Shown here: positions 28,628 to 37,024 of the stretch, piece by piece
How positions within the stretch are numbered: position 1 is the stretch's first letter
How the letters are laid out: every line of letters starts with the position of its first letter
Origin: Mesostigma viride
Taxonomy: Eukaryota > Streptophyta > Mesostigmatophyceae > Mesostigmatales > Mesostigmataceae
Direction of reading: 5' to 3'
DNA: 64,000 bases
Assembly: GCA_009746045.1 (NCBI GenBank)
Contig: RPFO01000165.1
Coordinates: 1,103,546-1,167,545 of the forward strand
The notes under the pieces: generated by a model
What the model was told of the DNA's origin: nothing
What the model saw: the letters and a program-made list of their open reading frames with translations, nothing else
Databases searched by the model: none
Translations under genes and position numbers: made by a program

Positions 28628-30121
28628 CAGTGAACAGGCATACGCAATACGCAATCGTACGGGGCCCATGGGTATTGGGTATAATACGCTCGTACGGGGT
28701 ATTATACGCAAATCGTACGGTGACTCTTGAAAATGCTGTTTTTTTAATGGTTCAGGGGGTTCCTCAACATTCTGACCAATCAGGCATGTTTTCTGTGTGT
28801 TCTTGCAATGCACCACATGCCTATATGTGACACATCATCTCATGACATTGGCATTACCGTTGCTGCTTACAAGTACAAGCATTGTCCTGTTTAAATGTTA
28901 AGTCTGTTAAAAGCACACCATAAGAAATTTGTATGCACAATCAGTGCACACCTGAAAAGGATAATAACACAAGTAGATATGCATGCGCAATGACACTTGC
29001 AGAGGTATAGAGATTGCTGCCACCATTACTGTAGGTTGAACTTAAAACCACGTCATCTCTGGCAGCATGGAATTGCTATATACTAAGACTGAAATACAGC
29101 ACACGGTCAGTTGGCCAACTTGCCAAAAGTAATAAGACATTATGCCAGAAACGGACATCTTGCCTACTCCGGTGGTAGGCCACCATGCAATATTGATCTA
29201 CATGAAGCAAGAATCCATGCGGGCTGCCAACAATGTGGCTAGCGTGCAGGATACCATGCATGCCAGCAACCTGACCCAGCTTCCGTAAACCATTAACACA
29301 TATGGTACGGTGGCTGGCTAGCAGCAGCCGGCATGGCTAAATAAGGCATTTATGTGCATCGCGAGTCACACCAAATACCCCGCAGCCTGCGACGCAATGC
29401 CTCCGGCGGCCTCTTGCACTCGCTCACTCTTGCCTCCTTCGCATACGTGGGTGGTAGCCTTGCTCGGGTGGTAGAACCCGAGAATTTTGCATCCAAAAGT
29501 GTGCACGTCACTGAGCTTTTAGTTACCTGTCGGCTGCCCTTTCTTGTTGAGAGTCTTTTCTTTCACGATGTGTGTCCAGACAGTCTCGAATACGGCCTGC
29601 ATCTCGTCAGCCCCATCATCATCGTGTTCCATAGACCCGCACCATCACCGTCGCTAGCCATGGTGCCTGGATGTCAATTGTGCTACGATTACATAAATGT
29701 TAGGTGCCAGATGCGCGCCCTTGTTGGCAGACAACATAACATCGTCACCTAATTTCCTCGTCCTTCGTCTCCTAGACCCTACTGTAGTCCGACACGCAGC
29801 AATCTGCAGCAATGCATGTAAAAGTACAGTGTACACGGCCAGCTTGGCACCTGCACGCCCGTTTATTTGTCGCGGAGTTACAGGTCGCCTCAGTCTAGTT
29901 CCGGCTCCACGTGCCGTCCAAAATGATGCCAGAAGCTAAGAACACGGTTCATTCGCAAAAAAATGCGCAAAAAATACGCAATACGCAAAAAATACGCAAT
30001 ACGCAAAAAATACGCAAAAATACGCCGTGCGTATTTTTTTGCCCATTTTAATACGCAAATCTTGCGTATGACGTATAATATGCATCGTACGGCGTATTAT
30101 ACGCCGTATGCCTGTACACTG
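28628..30121. mobile_element. hAT-type non-autonomous element with 8-bp target duplication
   Basis: Begins CAGTGAACAGGCATACG and ends CGTATGCCTGTACACTG. The 8-bp GGCATGTT precedes it (28620-28627) and follows it (30122-30129) without mismatch. CAGTG-type ends with an 8-bp duplication define hAT. Subterminal regions are packed with TACGCAA/AATACGC repeats and the palindrome GGCGTATTATACGCC, likely transposase binding sites. No transposase. Confidence 0.9.
29527..29632 (-). pseudogene. short exon-like reading frame inside the hAT element
   Basis: From ATG at 29632 the minus strand reads MEHDDDGADEMQAVFETVWT and about 15 more residues to a good splice-donor sequence (ACAG/GTAACT at 29527). Acidic start and helix are protein-like, but no following exon was found and no family is recognised. 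It may be a captured or degraded exon. Confidence 0.25.
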
Positions 30122-30129
30122 GGCATGTT

Positions 30130-30829
30130 CCTTGTTAGCCTGCAATGTACCTGGTTGTCCATGCGAATCCGCTGGAAGCGCAATCCCTTGAAGGACCGGT
30201 GCTGGAATAGATCTGTGGAAGCGTCCTCTCGGGCACTGTCACGCGAACCGGGTCACGGGGACCGAGCACCAAAATACGTCAATTCAAGGACATGAGATAT
30301 TCCTGCAGCTTGCCGGAGCTGACAGTATATATCCCAGATATAGGGTGTGAGGCAATGGCCAAGACGCCAAATATTGCGTGAAATCGCAACCCACAAAGCG
30401 TTTCCGTATAAAGCACGCAATATAAGGAGATTCGTTTCCGGACGAATCCCTTAGGTCAACCGGACAAGGCCAGGTTGGGGCGTGCAGGAACCGCAATATG
30501 GGTAACGGGTATGGACAGTTAGGATTGTGGGGATCCGACCCCCACAATGAATTACTGCAAGCGGAATTAGTAAGGATTCCGTTGCTGATCCGGATCAGAT
30601 TACAGAAAAACGGGACGGGATAGAGGCCACTAGGAAAGTTTCCTCCGAGTCCAGTTTAACACGTATGGCTATTTAAAATAGCGCCTGATGGAGAATGAAT
30701 GCGAAAGACCTTTGACTTCCTATGCGTCACAGCGCAGTGACGATGGTGGCTTAAGAATACTTGTCACACAATACGAATAAGCTCAAACCCGGAAAACCGG
30801 TTTCGTATATTACAATGTTACCACACAGA
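30130..30829. other. no recognisable feature
   Basis: Unique-looking sequence with short frames on both strands and no repeat terminus recognised. Confidence 0.4.
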
Positions 30830-31391
30830 TTAAAACACTCAATGCGGGAAGACTTACACCCAGTAAGCGAGGGATTCACACTCGAGCCCACAGGAGAATT
30901 ACACTCCAGGATTAAGCGATGGTAAATAATCTGTAGAGCAACGTGGTAAATTACGATACAAGGTCCGGACTCCGGCATAGCTCGTGCCTTCCTATTTTGT
31001 CCCTTCGTCCCCGTTGGCGGCTGCGCCTGGCGCTGCCAACCAGGCATGACGTGAGGTCCGCGGGGACGGGCTTCTCGAACCGTCTAGAACACATTAAGAT
31101 TAAGACCAGTACGGCTAGAGGCCTCTCCTGAAAAATATCCAAATGTCCGTAGGTACCATCATAACGCATGTGCAGTGCCACTTGGCTGTCCCGTAACTCC
31201 CGTTCAGGCGCTAGGTCTGCCTACGGCGCAAAGGCCAAGTTCGTCAGCAAAACTTTTACACTTACTTCCACACGGATTGCCTTGGCTGCCAACTATACTA
31301 TGGCCTCGGCACGGGCGCCGGATTACGGTCGGCGCCGATCGACCGGGACGGATAATTTAATACCACAAATGGCATGTTGCATCCGTGCAAC
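30830..31391 (+). repeat. dispersed repeat R2, copy 1
   Basis: From TTAAAACACTCAATGCGGGA to CATCCGTGCAA this matches the reverse complement of 58768-60368 at roughly 85-90% by eye. In the second copy two DNA transposons are inserted; this copy gives both empty sites (GTGGTATTAAA in reverse, and TTAAAACAC). Nature unknown; no conserved ORF. Confidence 0.8.
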
Positions 31392-31704
31392 ACCAACCAT
31401 GGTTGACATGGTTGACTGCATCTAGTGATGCAAGCTTTGTATGCCATGATGATCTCCTTGGTTCCTTGCCCTCCACAGTTCCAGTTTGTTGCCCATGTCG
31501 GGTAGGGCAGTCAGTAAGGAGTTGTTGCTGTGTTGGTAAGCTTGGTTGGCATTACCCTTACACTCTAACCTGGGAGAAACATAGAAAATGCATGTTAGTG
31601 CCATCATCATTATTGATATTCACGTACTTATAAGTCTGGCCATGCTCGAGGGACGGTGAAGGAGTATGAGGTGCGTGGCCACCCCTTTGTACTTCATAAC
31701 ACAG
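31392..31704. other. left host flank of Copia B; nothing recognised
   Basis: Sequence between repeat R2 and the target duplication of Copia B. The continuation on the other side of the element is at 49303 onward. Confidence 0.4.
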
Positions 31705-31709
31705 TATTC

Positions 31710-32327
31710 AGTTGTGAGGGTGAGAATGCCACGAATTCCGCCATGGTTCTTGCAGGAAGTTGCCTTTATTAATAACAAGGAAACACAGACGTAAGTCACT
31801 TCACTTCCAAGACTGCACGCAGCACATGCGACAGGGTCGCAGTGCCAAGAGAACGTGCACGCAAGAACTAGCGTCCCGGTGTGACCAAGTCACTCATATA
31901 GCTTGCTAGGGACGCGTCCAAGTATTCAGCTGCACTGTCACAGCTGAACTGTCAATCAATTGATTACACAGAGCTCTGGCACGCCTTTGGCGCGGAGATC
32001 TATCAATTGTCCATACGGCTAGTCCTGTGGACCTATCCGTACACTAGTCAGCATCAATTGCCTCATAGGTCCTGGCGCGCTACAGCACGCCTGCCTATCA
32101 ATTGACTATCAAGTCCTGTACAAGTCCTGTCAACGTCCTGCGGACTATCAAAGTGACACTTGTACATCCTGTGTCCGTACGCGCCCACAGTGGCGCGCCG
32201 GGTACTGTCGGCACAGCCTAGGAAACGTCATAACTTTTACGTTCCTTAACCAAATGAGGCGTTCAAGGTGCCGCTGGAAAGAGCGTAACAATCTCTATCC
32301 ATCTAACGTAAATCCTTTACGTTAACT
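31710..32327 (-). repeat. Copia B 3' LTR
   Basis: 618 bp, bounded AGTTGTGAGGG...TTTACGTTAACT on the plus strand. The ends are inverted AGTT/AACT, not the usual TG/CA. It has four CAATTGA-type motifs and a minus-strand AATAAA (complement of TTTATT at about 31766). Confidence 0.93.
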
Positions 32328-32358
32328 CCAATCCCTTCTTTTCTTTAGGGATCACATC

Positions 32359-32831
32359 AGTTAGAATGCGGTGGGATATATTGCTTGAGAACACTGAAGG
32401 CTTGGAGCAATGAATTGCTTGGTTCATTAGAAAATAGGTTTACCCTTTATCAACGTTCCTCTCACCGGCTGCGCCGCCAGTGACCGTTGGGTGCAGACCG
32501 TTGGCCCGAGGCCGCACGATGACAGGTAGCTGCCTAGTCACTGCATCGTGCGATCACAAATCAATGCACGCTGCAGTACGGTCCCTATCTAGGATACTCT
32601 AGTACCGTCCAATGACAGGACACTACGTATACTGGGTACTGACATCTGTCACGTACCTCAGTACCCAAAGTACCTATCTAGGGAAACGTATGCGACTCGA
32701 CTAGCATCCCTATCTGCATAGCCCACGTGGTATTTATATTCACATACCAACGTGGGTTTACAAGGCTTATTCATACGTTGTATTCACAATGCCTTTGAGA
32801 CTTAGTCTACAGCAAAGCATGGAGACTAACT
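32359..32831 (-). repeat. Copia A 3' LTR
   Basis: 473 bp, AGTTAGAATG...GAGACTAACT; ends form a 6-bp inverted repeat AGTTAG/CTAACT. Identical to the 5' LTR. Confidence 0.95.
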
Positions 32832-33205
32832 CCAGTATTGTTTTATTATTTATTTCTTAATGCAGGTCTGCACCCCCAACATTATTGTTATTGTTTTTAA
32901 GTTGATTAGGGGTACAAAAGAGACATGGCTGGTTGAGCCAGGTTGGTTACAGCTGGCTGTTCTGGCCAGGTGTTATATTGCACATTAAATAAGGTGTACA
33001 CAGCTGGCTGGTTTGGCCAGTTACTGAAGCACACATTAAGTAAATGGATACAAAGCTTGTGTCCTCAAGCTGCAAATGGATACAAATCTGACCTAGCCAG
33101 CACTCACACCCCACAACGAATGTGTTGAATTTTATGGCGCCCAGCAGCTATCGCTGTGGTAAGGGGGTGTGGTGGTTGTGTACTGTGCTATGGCCAGTCA
33201 TTTAT

Positions 33206-36200
33206 TCAAACACTGACTCTGATATCATAGGGGTTCATGTTCTGAAAGAGGAGCTGGTACTGTTGGCCAGCAGCATCCCGCAGCTTCGTGAGAGCGTCTG
33301 CTGGGTTGTCCTCATCATCCACATGAGTCCAGCTGGAAAAATAGGTGGCCTCCTGTTTGAGGATCACCCAATCCAAGTCAGTGTGGACAGCAGCAGAGAC
33401 AGATTTCTTGGTTAGAAAACTGATCACAGATTGGCTGTCAGTATAGAGATGTGAGATGACATTGCATGTGCTGCCTGCCTGGGTTTGTAGCCAGGTGAGC
33501 ATGTGCTGCAGGGAACGAGCATGCAATGCAGCAGACACCACAGCACGACATTCAGCTGAGTTGCTGCTGCCAGGTTTTCTGCGGTGTAGCCTGCTGTACC
33601 AGGAAGTGAGGGACATGTAATCTGACCTGTTGGTGAGAAAAAACAGCCCTGATTCCCGTGCCCCCATCTGATTGATTGTTCTGCTCTCCATGGAGCTGTC
33701 CATGACACATTGGATGTGGATGTCTTCCATCAGATTCAGGCCATGGAGGATGAGGGGGGGACAGTCATTGACCAACTTCCTGATGTGACTGCATTTGATC
33801 TTGACTAGAACATCATGGGTGACCCTGCTGATGACAGCTAAGGGAGCCCCACAGATGGCTGACCACCACCCCAGTTTGCCCTGAACAGTGGCACACATAT
33901 GTAAGGGGAGGTAGTTGTCCTGCAGCAGATCTAGACAATCTTGGATATATTCTGCAGGAGGGGAGAGAGAGCAGACCCACTGATCTGGCTGCCTATGCAG
34001 CTGCAACATGATGCCACAGAACTGGATGGGGGTTGTGCTCAATTCCACCTGTTTGCCAATCTCATATGATTCCTGGACCTGCTGAATAAAGGTTTCCACC
34101 TCAGCTCTAGGCCCACAAATGAGTTGGTCATCTCCATGCCACACAAAGAACAGCAGTCCAGAGGGGGTGGGTACAACAAAAAAGCATGGGTCCAGGTCAT
34201 CATACGTGGCCTTGAGCTTTTTGAATACTTCCTCTGCTGAGTCTCTGAAAATTTTTGGGGCACTGACAAGCCCTTCCACCCCAATGTTGATGATAAGGTG
34301 GGGCTCATCAATATAAGGTTTCCACACAGCTGGGGTGTCTACCACGTACACCTTCCCTTTCCACACAGATTCAGCCTTTTCTGGGTCCCCCCTGAGGAAG
34401 GCCCTTTTAATATCAGTGGCTTTGCAGACATAGTCTTGGCCTGCATTGAGGTTGTGGAGGAAGAGGGAGAGCATGATCCTGAGTGAGGTTTGTTGCAGCC
34501 CAGGTGTGTATGTTTCCCCTTTTGGCAGTGTGGAGGTCCCCTTTAATTCTGTGACACATGGTCTGGCATGGAAGATTGGGGAGCCCACTTTTTGTGGTTT
34601 TTGTTTGAGAACAAATTTTAATCTGAGCTTTTTGGCTCCCTCTGGCACGTCCCATGAAGGGGTGACAGGCGGTTTGTATTGAGGGTTTTTGGGGTTGGGC
34701 AGGACCCATTCCTGCCTGGCTTGGTGGACAATGGCCATCAGCCACTTGGTAAACCCTTTTTGTGTTTTGCATTCTTGTATGACGTGGGAGATTTGGTGGG
34801 GTGAGTGCATGGCTATGTCCCACTTACCCAGCCCAAAGGCTGAGGGATGGAGGAACTGGCTGTGCACTAACTTGTCCAGATCAGGGATCTCCCCTGGTGC
34901 ATACTGAGTGTTGACTGCCTTGATGACAGCATCCATACCAGGGACAATACTGGAGAGAGGGATTTTAAAGTGGTCCAGAGGAACTGCACCCACCCCTGTG
35001 ACACTGAGCTCATTAGCTGAGATAAGCACCCCAGGATAGGATACAAAAGGTTCCCCCAACAAGGTGTTACCAGAGTACCCCTCCACCACCTGGAAGGGTG
35101 TCTGAATACCAAGTATAGGGAGCATCACTTGTCCCACTACATCCAGTGAGCTTTGGCCTGAGAAATCCTGCACCCGTGCCCAAAATGAAGGTGCAATCTC
35201 AAGACCAGGGATGGCTTGTGCACTGATCACACTGACCTGTGCCTGAGTGTCTATTGCCAGGGTCCAGGGGTCCTGACTAGTGCACACAGCTGAGACTTTT
35301 GCCAACCCTGCGGCCACAGCAGCTTGTTGCTTATGTGACCTGTGTAATGCTTGCAAGGCGACTGCCAATCTTGACCTCAGAGCGGGAGGGTTGGCAGACA
35401 ATTTGGTGCCTTGGGGCTGAGCTAATGCTTCCAACCCAGCTACCTCGTGCCTGGTTAAGCAATCCCCAGGTTGTGAAGTGGGCCTGGCTTCACTGAGGGT
35501 GGAAGGGTTCACAGAGGGTGCTGTGGTGCTGTCAACAGCAGTAATTGGTGGCTCAGAGCTACTGCTGGGCATGCTGGAGTTGCCAGATAGAAGTAGTGAG
35601 TCCATGCTTAAAGACTCTTCCCCAGGCACGTCTGCCATGGGAGAATAATACTTCTTAATTCTATGACAGCTCACCCTGTGACGCTTCCCATTGATATTGT
35701 GCTTGACCTCCACGGTCTTGCTGTTTTTGGTAAATCCACGGATGGTAACTGGACCTAGCCAAGTTCCAACCTTACCAAAGCTGTTTTCCTTGTAATAGAG
35801 AACTTGATCACCTTTTTGGAATACTGGCCTGGAATGGGTTTTATCTTTTTCTGCCAGTTTTGCTGAGGTTTGTGCACGTGCAGTGTTGTACAGTGCTATC
35901 ACCTCTGGGGGATATACACCTGCCTGCAGGCCTGCTGGGATTACTTCACCCCACGTGGCATGCAAGACAGGTCTCATATTTAGGGTTGTGCACATTTCAT
36001 GACACCAGAGTGCCCTGTCACAATAGACCCCTGAAGTAGCATCCTTGGAAGGATTTTTGGCTAGTAGGGTTTTGACAGATCTGATGGTTCTTTCAATGAC
36101 CCCCTGACCCTCATGATCTTCCAGCCCAGCAATCTCTATTGCTTCACACCCTTCCAGGTCAGTCAGACAAGAAAATTGTTGATCAAGCAAAATTCTGTCA

Positions 36201-37021
36201 ACTGGGTAGAATCTGGGTAAAGCAATCATGAGTGCAACACGTAGCTGCCCTGCAGACATGCCAGGTAGGGGTTCCATTACTGTGAACCTGGACCATGAGT
36301 CTTTTAGGATCAGGTAGGGTTGGACATCTTTGTTGATGTGCATCACATCCCCCACTATCATGCCCCTATTGGTGGAAGGAGTTGCAGTATGCCATTTTTG
36401 AGGTTTGGGGCTATTGAACTGACATTCTTGACAGTGTTGTCTAGCCAGTTTTACTGCATTCCTGAGTTGTTTTCCCATGCTACTACCCCCCAGCCGTCTG
36501 GCCAGTTCCTCAGCCACTGTTTCATGACCCATGGCTAGGTGCAGCTGATGAGCAAGCTCCTTGATATCTATGGAGTTGTCAACAGTAGGGGTTAGTGCTT
36601 TTATGTAAGGTTCCAGAACAGGGTGTTGGGAGGACAGTAAGGTTGCTGCCTCAAAATCAATTATGCCCTGGTTGCCATCCCCAATGGTAATGAGATCATC
36701 ATCCTCAGAGTACATAAGGTGAGTGAACTCACATTGATTTGGGTAGCGAGGCCTGTTGCAACGGCTGCCTGGAGGCCCCAGGGGATGACGTGCGTGCCAG
36801 CAGCCCGGGCAGAGATCCACCCCGTTGGCCAGGGAGTCGTTGTTGGGGCAGTTGTGCCGTGCGTGCCCTCGTTGGAAGCACCTCAGGCACCTTATGGACC
36901 CCCCAGGGTTGCCAGGCTGGTTGTTGTTGTGTTGTTGTTGTTGTTGTTTCCCTGCTGGGACCGGTTCTGGCCCTGCTGGGACCTGTTGTTGTTGTTGTTT
37001 TGGCCCTGTTGGGACCTGTTG
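33206..37021 (-). CDS. Copia A pol: zinc knuckle, integrase, retropepsin-like, RT, RNase H
   Basis: Open for 1,271 codons directly after, and in frame with, the gag stop at 37022-37024. Order from the N terminus: a Gln/Asn-rich linker; CCHC knuckle CLRCFQRGHARHNC (36848-36889); integrase HHCC (HLAMGH...HCQEC, about 36420-36560) and catalytic core (GDVMHIN, DQQF, GQGVIERT, about 36080-36356); an SH3-like end (VGTWLGPVTI); a retropepsin-like domain with AIDTQAQVSVIS (35224-35256) and LLGEPF; Copia-type RT with DIKRAFLRGD and catalytic HGDD (34127-34138); RNase H (CVMDSSMES, SAECRAVV, YTDSQS, DNPADALTK). Canonical Copia order is protease-integrase-RT, so the protease-like domain is displaced here. 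DTQ replaces the usual D-S/T-G. No internal stop. Confidence 0.92.
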   Translation of the reverse strand, partial: QQVPTGPKQQQQQVPAGPEPVPAGKQQQQQHNNNQPGNPGGSIRCLRCFQRGHARHNCPNNDSLANGVDLCPGCWHARHPLGPPGSRCNRPRYPNQCEFTHLMYSEDDDLITIGDGNQGIIDFEAATLLSSQHPVLEPYIKALTPTVDNSIDIKELAHQLHLAMGHETVAEELARRLGGSSMGKQLRNAVKLARQHCQECQFNSPKPQKWHTATPSTNRGMIVGDVMHINKDVQPYLILKDSWSRFTVMEPLPGMSAGQLRVALMIALPRFYPVDRILLDQQFSCLTDLEGCEAIEIAGLEDHEGQGVIERTIRSVKTLLAKNPSKDATSGVYCDRALWCHEMCTTLNMRPVLHATWGEVIPAGLQAGVYPPEVIALYNTARAQTSAKLAEKDKTHSRPVFQKGDQVLYYKENSFGKVGTWLGPVTIRGFTKNSKTVEVKHNINGKRHRVSCHRIKKYYSPMADVPGEESLSMDSLLLSGNSSMPSSSSEPPITAVDSTTAPSVNPSTLSEARPTSQPGDCLTRHEVAGLEALAQPQGTKLSANPPALRSRLAVALQALHRSHKQQAAVAAGLAKVSAVCTSQDPWTLAIDTQAQVSVISAQAIPGLEIAPSFWARVQDFSGQSSLDVVGQVMLPILGIQTPFQVVEGYSGNTLLGEPFVSYPGVLISANELSVTGVGAVPLDHFKIPLSSIVPGMDAVIKAVNTQYAPGEIPDLDKLVHSQFLHPSAFGLGKWDIAMHSPHQISHVIQECKTQKGFTKWLMAIVHQARQEWVLPNPKNPQYKPPVTPSWDVPEGAKKLRLKFVLKQKPQKVGSPIFHARPCVTELKGTSTLPKGETYTPGLQQTSLRIMLSLFLHNLNAGQDYVCKATDIKRAFLRGDPEKAESVWKGKVYVVDTPAVWKPYIDEPHLIINIGVEGLVSAPKIFRDSAEEVFKKLKATYDDLDPCFFVVPTPSGLLFFVWHGDDQLICGPRAEVETFIQQVQESYEIGKQVELSTTPIQFCGIMLQLHRQPDQWVCSLSPPAEYIQDCLDLLQDNYLPLHMCATVQGKLGWWSAICGAPLAVISRVTHDVLVKIKCSHIRKLVNDCPPLILHGLNLMEDIHIQCVMDSSMESRTINQMGARESGLFFLTNRSDYMSLTSWYSRLHRRKPGSSNSAECRAVVSAALHARSLQHMLTWLQTQAGSTCNVISHLYTDSQSVISFLTKKSVSAAVHTDLDWVILKQEATYFSSWTHVDDEDNPADALTKLRDAAGQQYQLLFQNMNPYDIRVSV
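36848..36889 (-). other. CCHC zinc knuckle of Copia A
   Basis: C-x2-C-x4-H-x4-C, normally the nucleocapsid part of Gag. In Copia A it lies about 44 codons after the gag stop, so it would only be made on readthrough; in Copia B the knuckle is before the stop. Confidence 0.85.
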
Positions 37022-37024
37022 TTA
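37022..37024 (-). promoter_or_regulatory. in-frame gag-pol stop codon (TAA), candidate readthrough site, Copia A
   Basis: gag and pol share one frame, separated only by this TAA between CAA codons (CAA TAA CAA CAG). Gln codons on both sides of a stop resemble the leaky tobamovirus-type context. A simple C-to-T change of CAA is the alternative. Confidence 0.5.

Noticed and set aside
30130-30829. Minus-strand ORFs as host genes
   Set aside because: Short, without motifs, and overlapping on both strands.
33206-33240. Primer-binding site (CTCTGATATCA resembles the iMet tRNA end complement)
   Set aside because: It lies at the 3' end of Copia A pol, not next to the 5' LTR, and is within coding sequence.
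37022-37024. Non-standard genetic code with TAA as Gln (it sits in a Gln run)
   Set aside because: TAA terminates aldolase, DIRS ORFs and others sensibly, and no other gene here needs TAA as sense; Copia B has TGA at the corresponding place.
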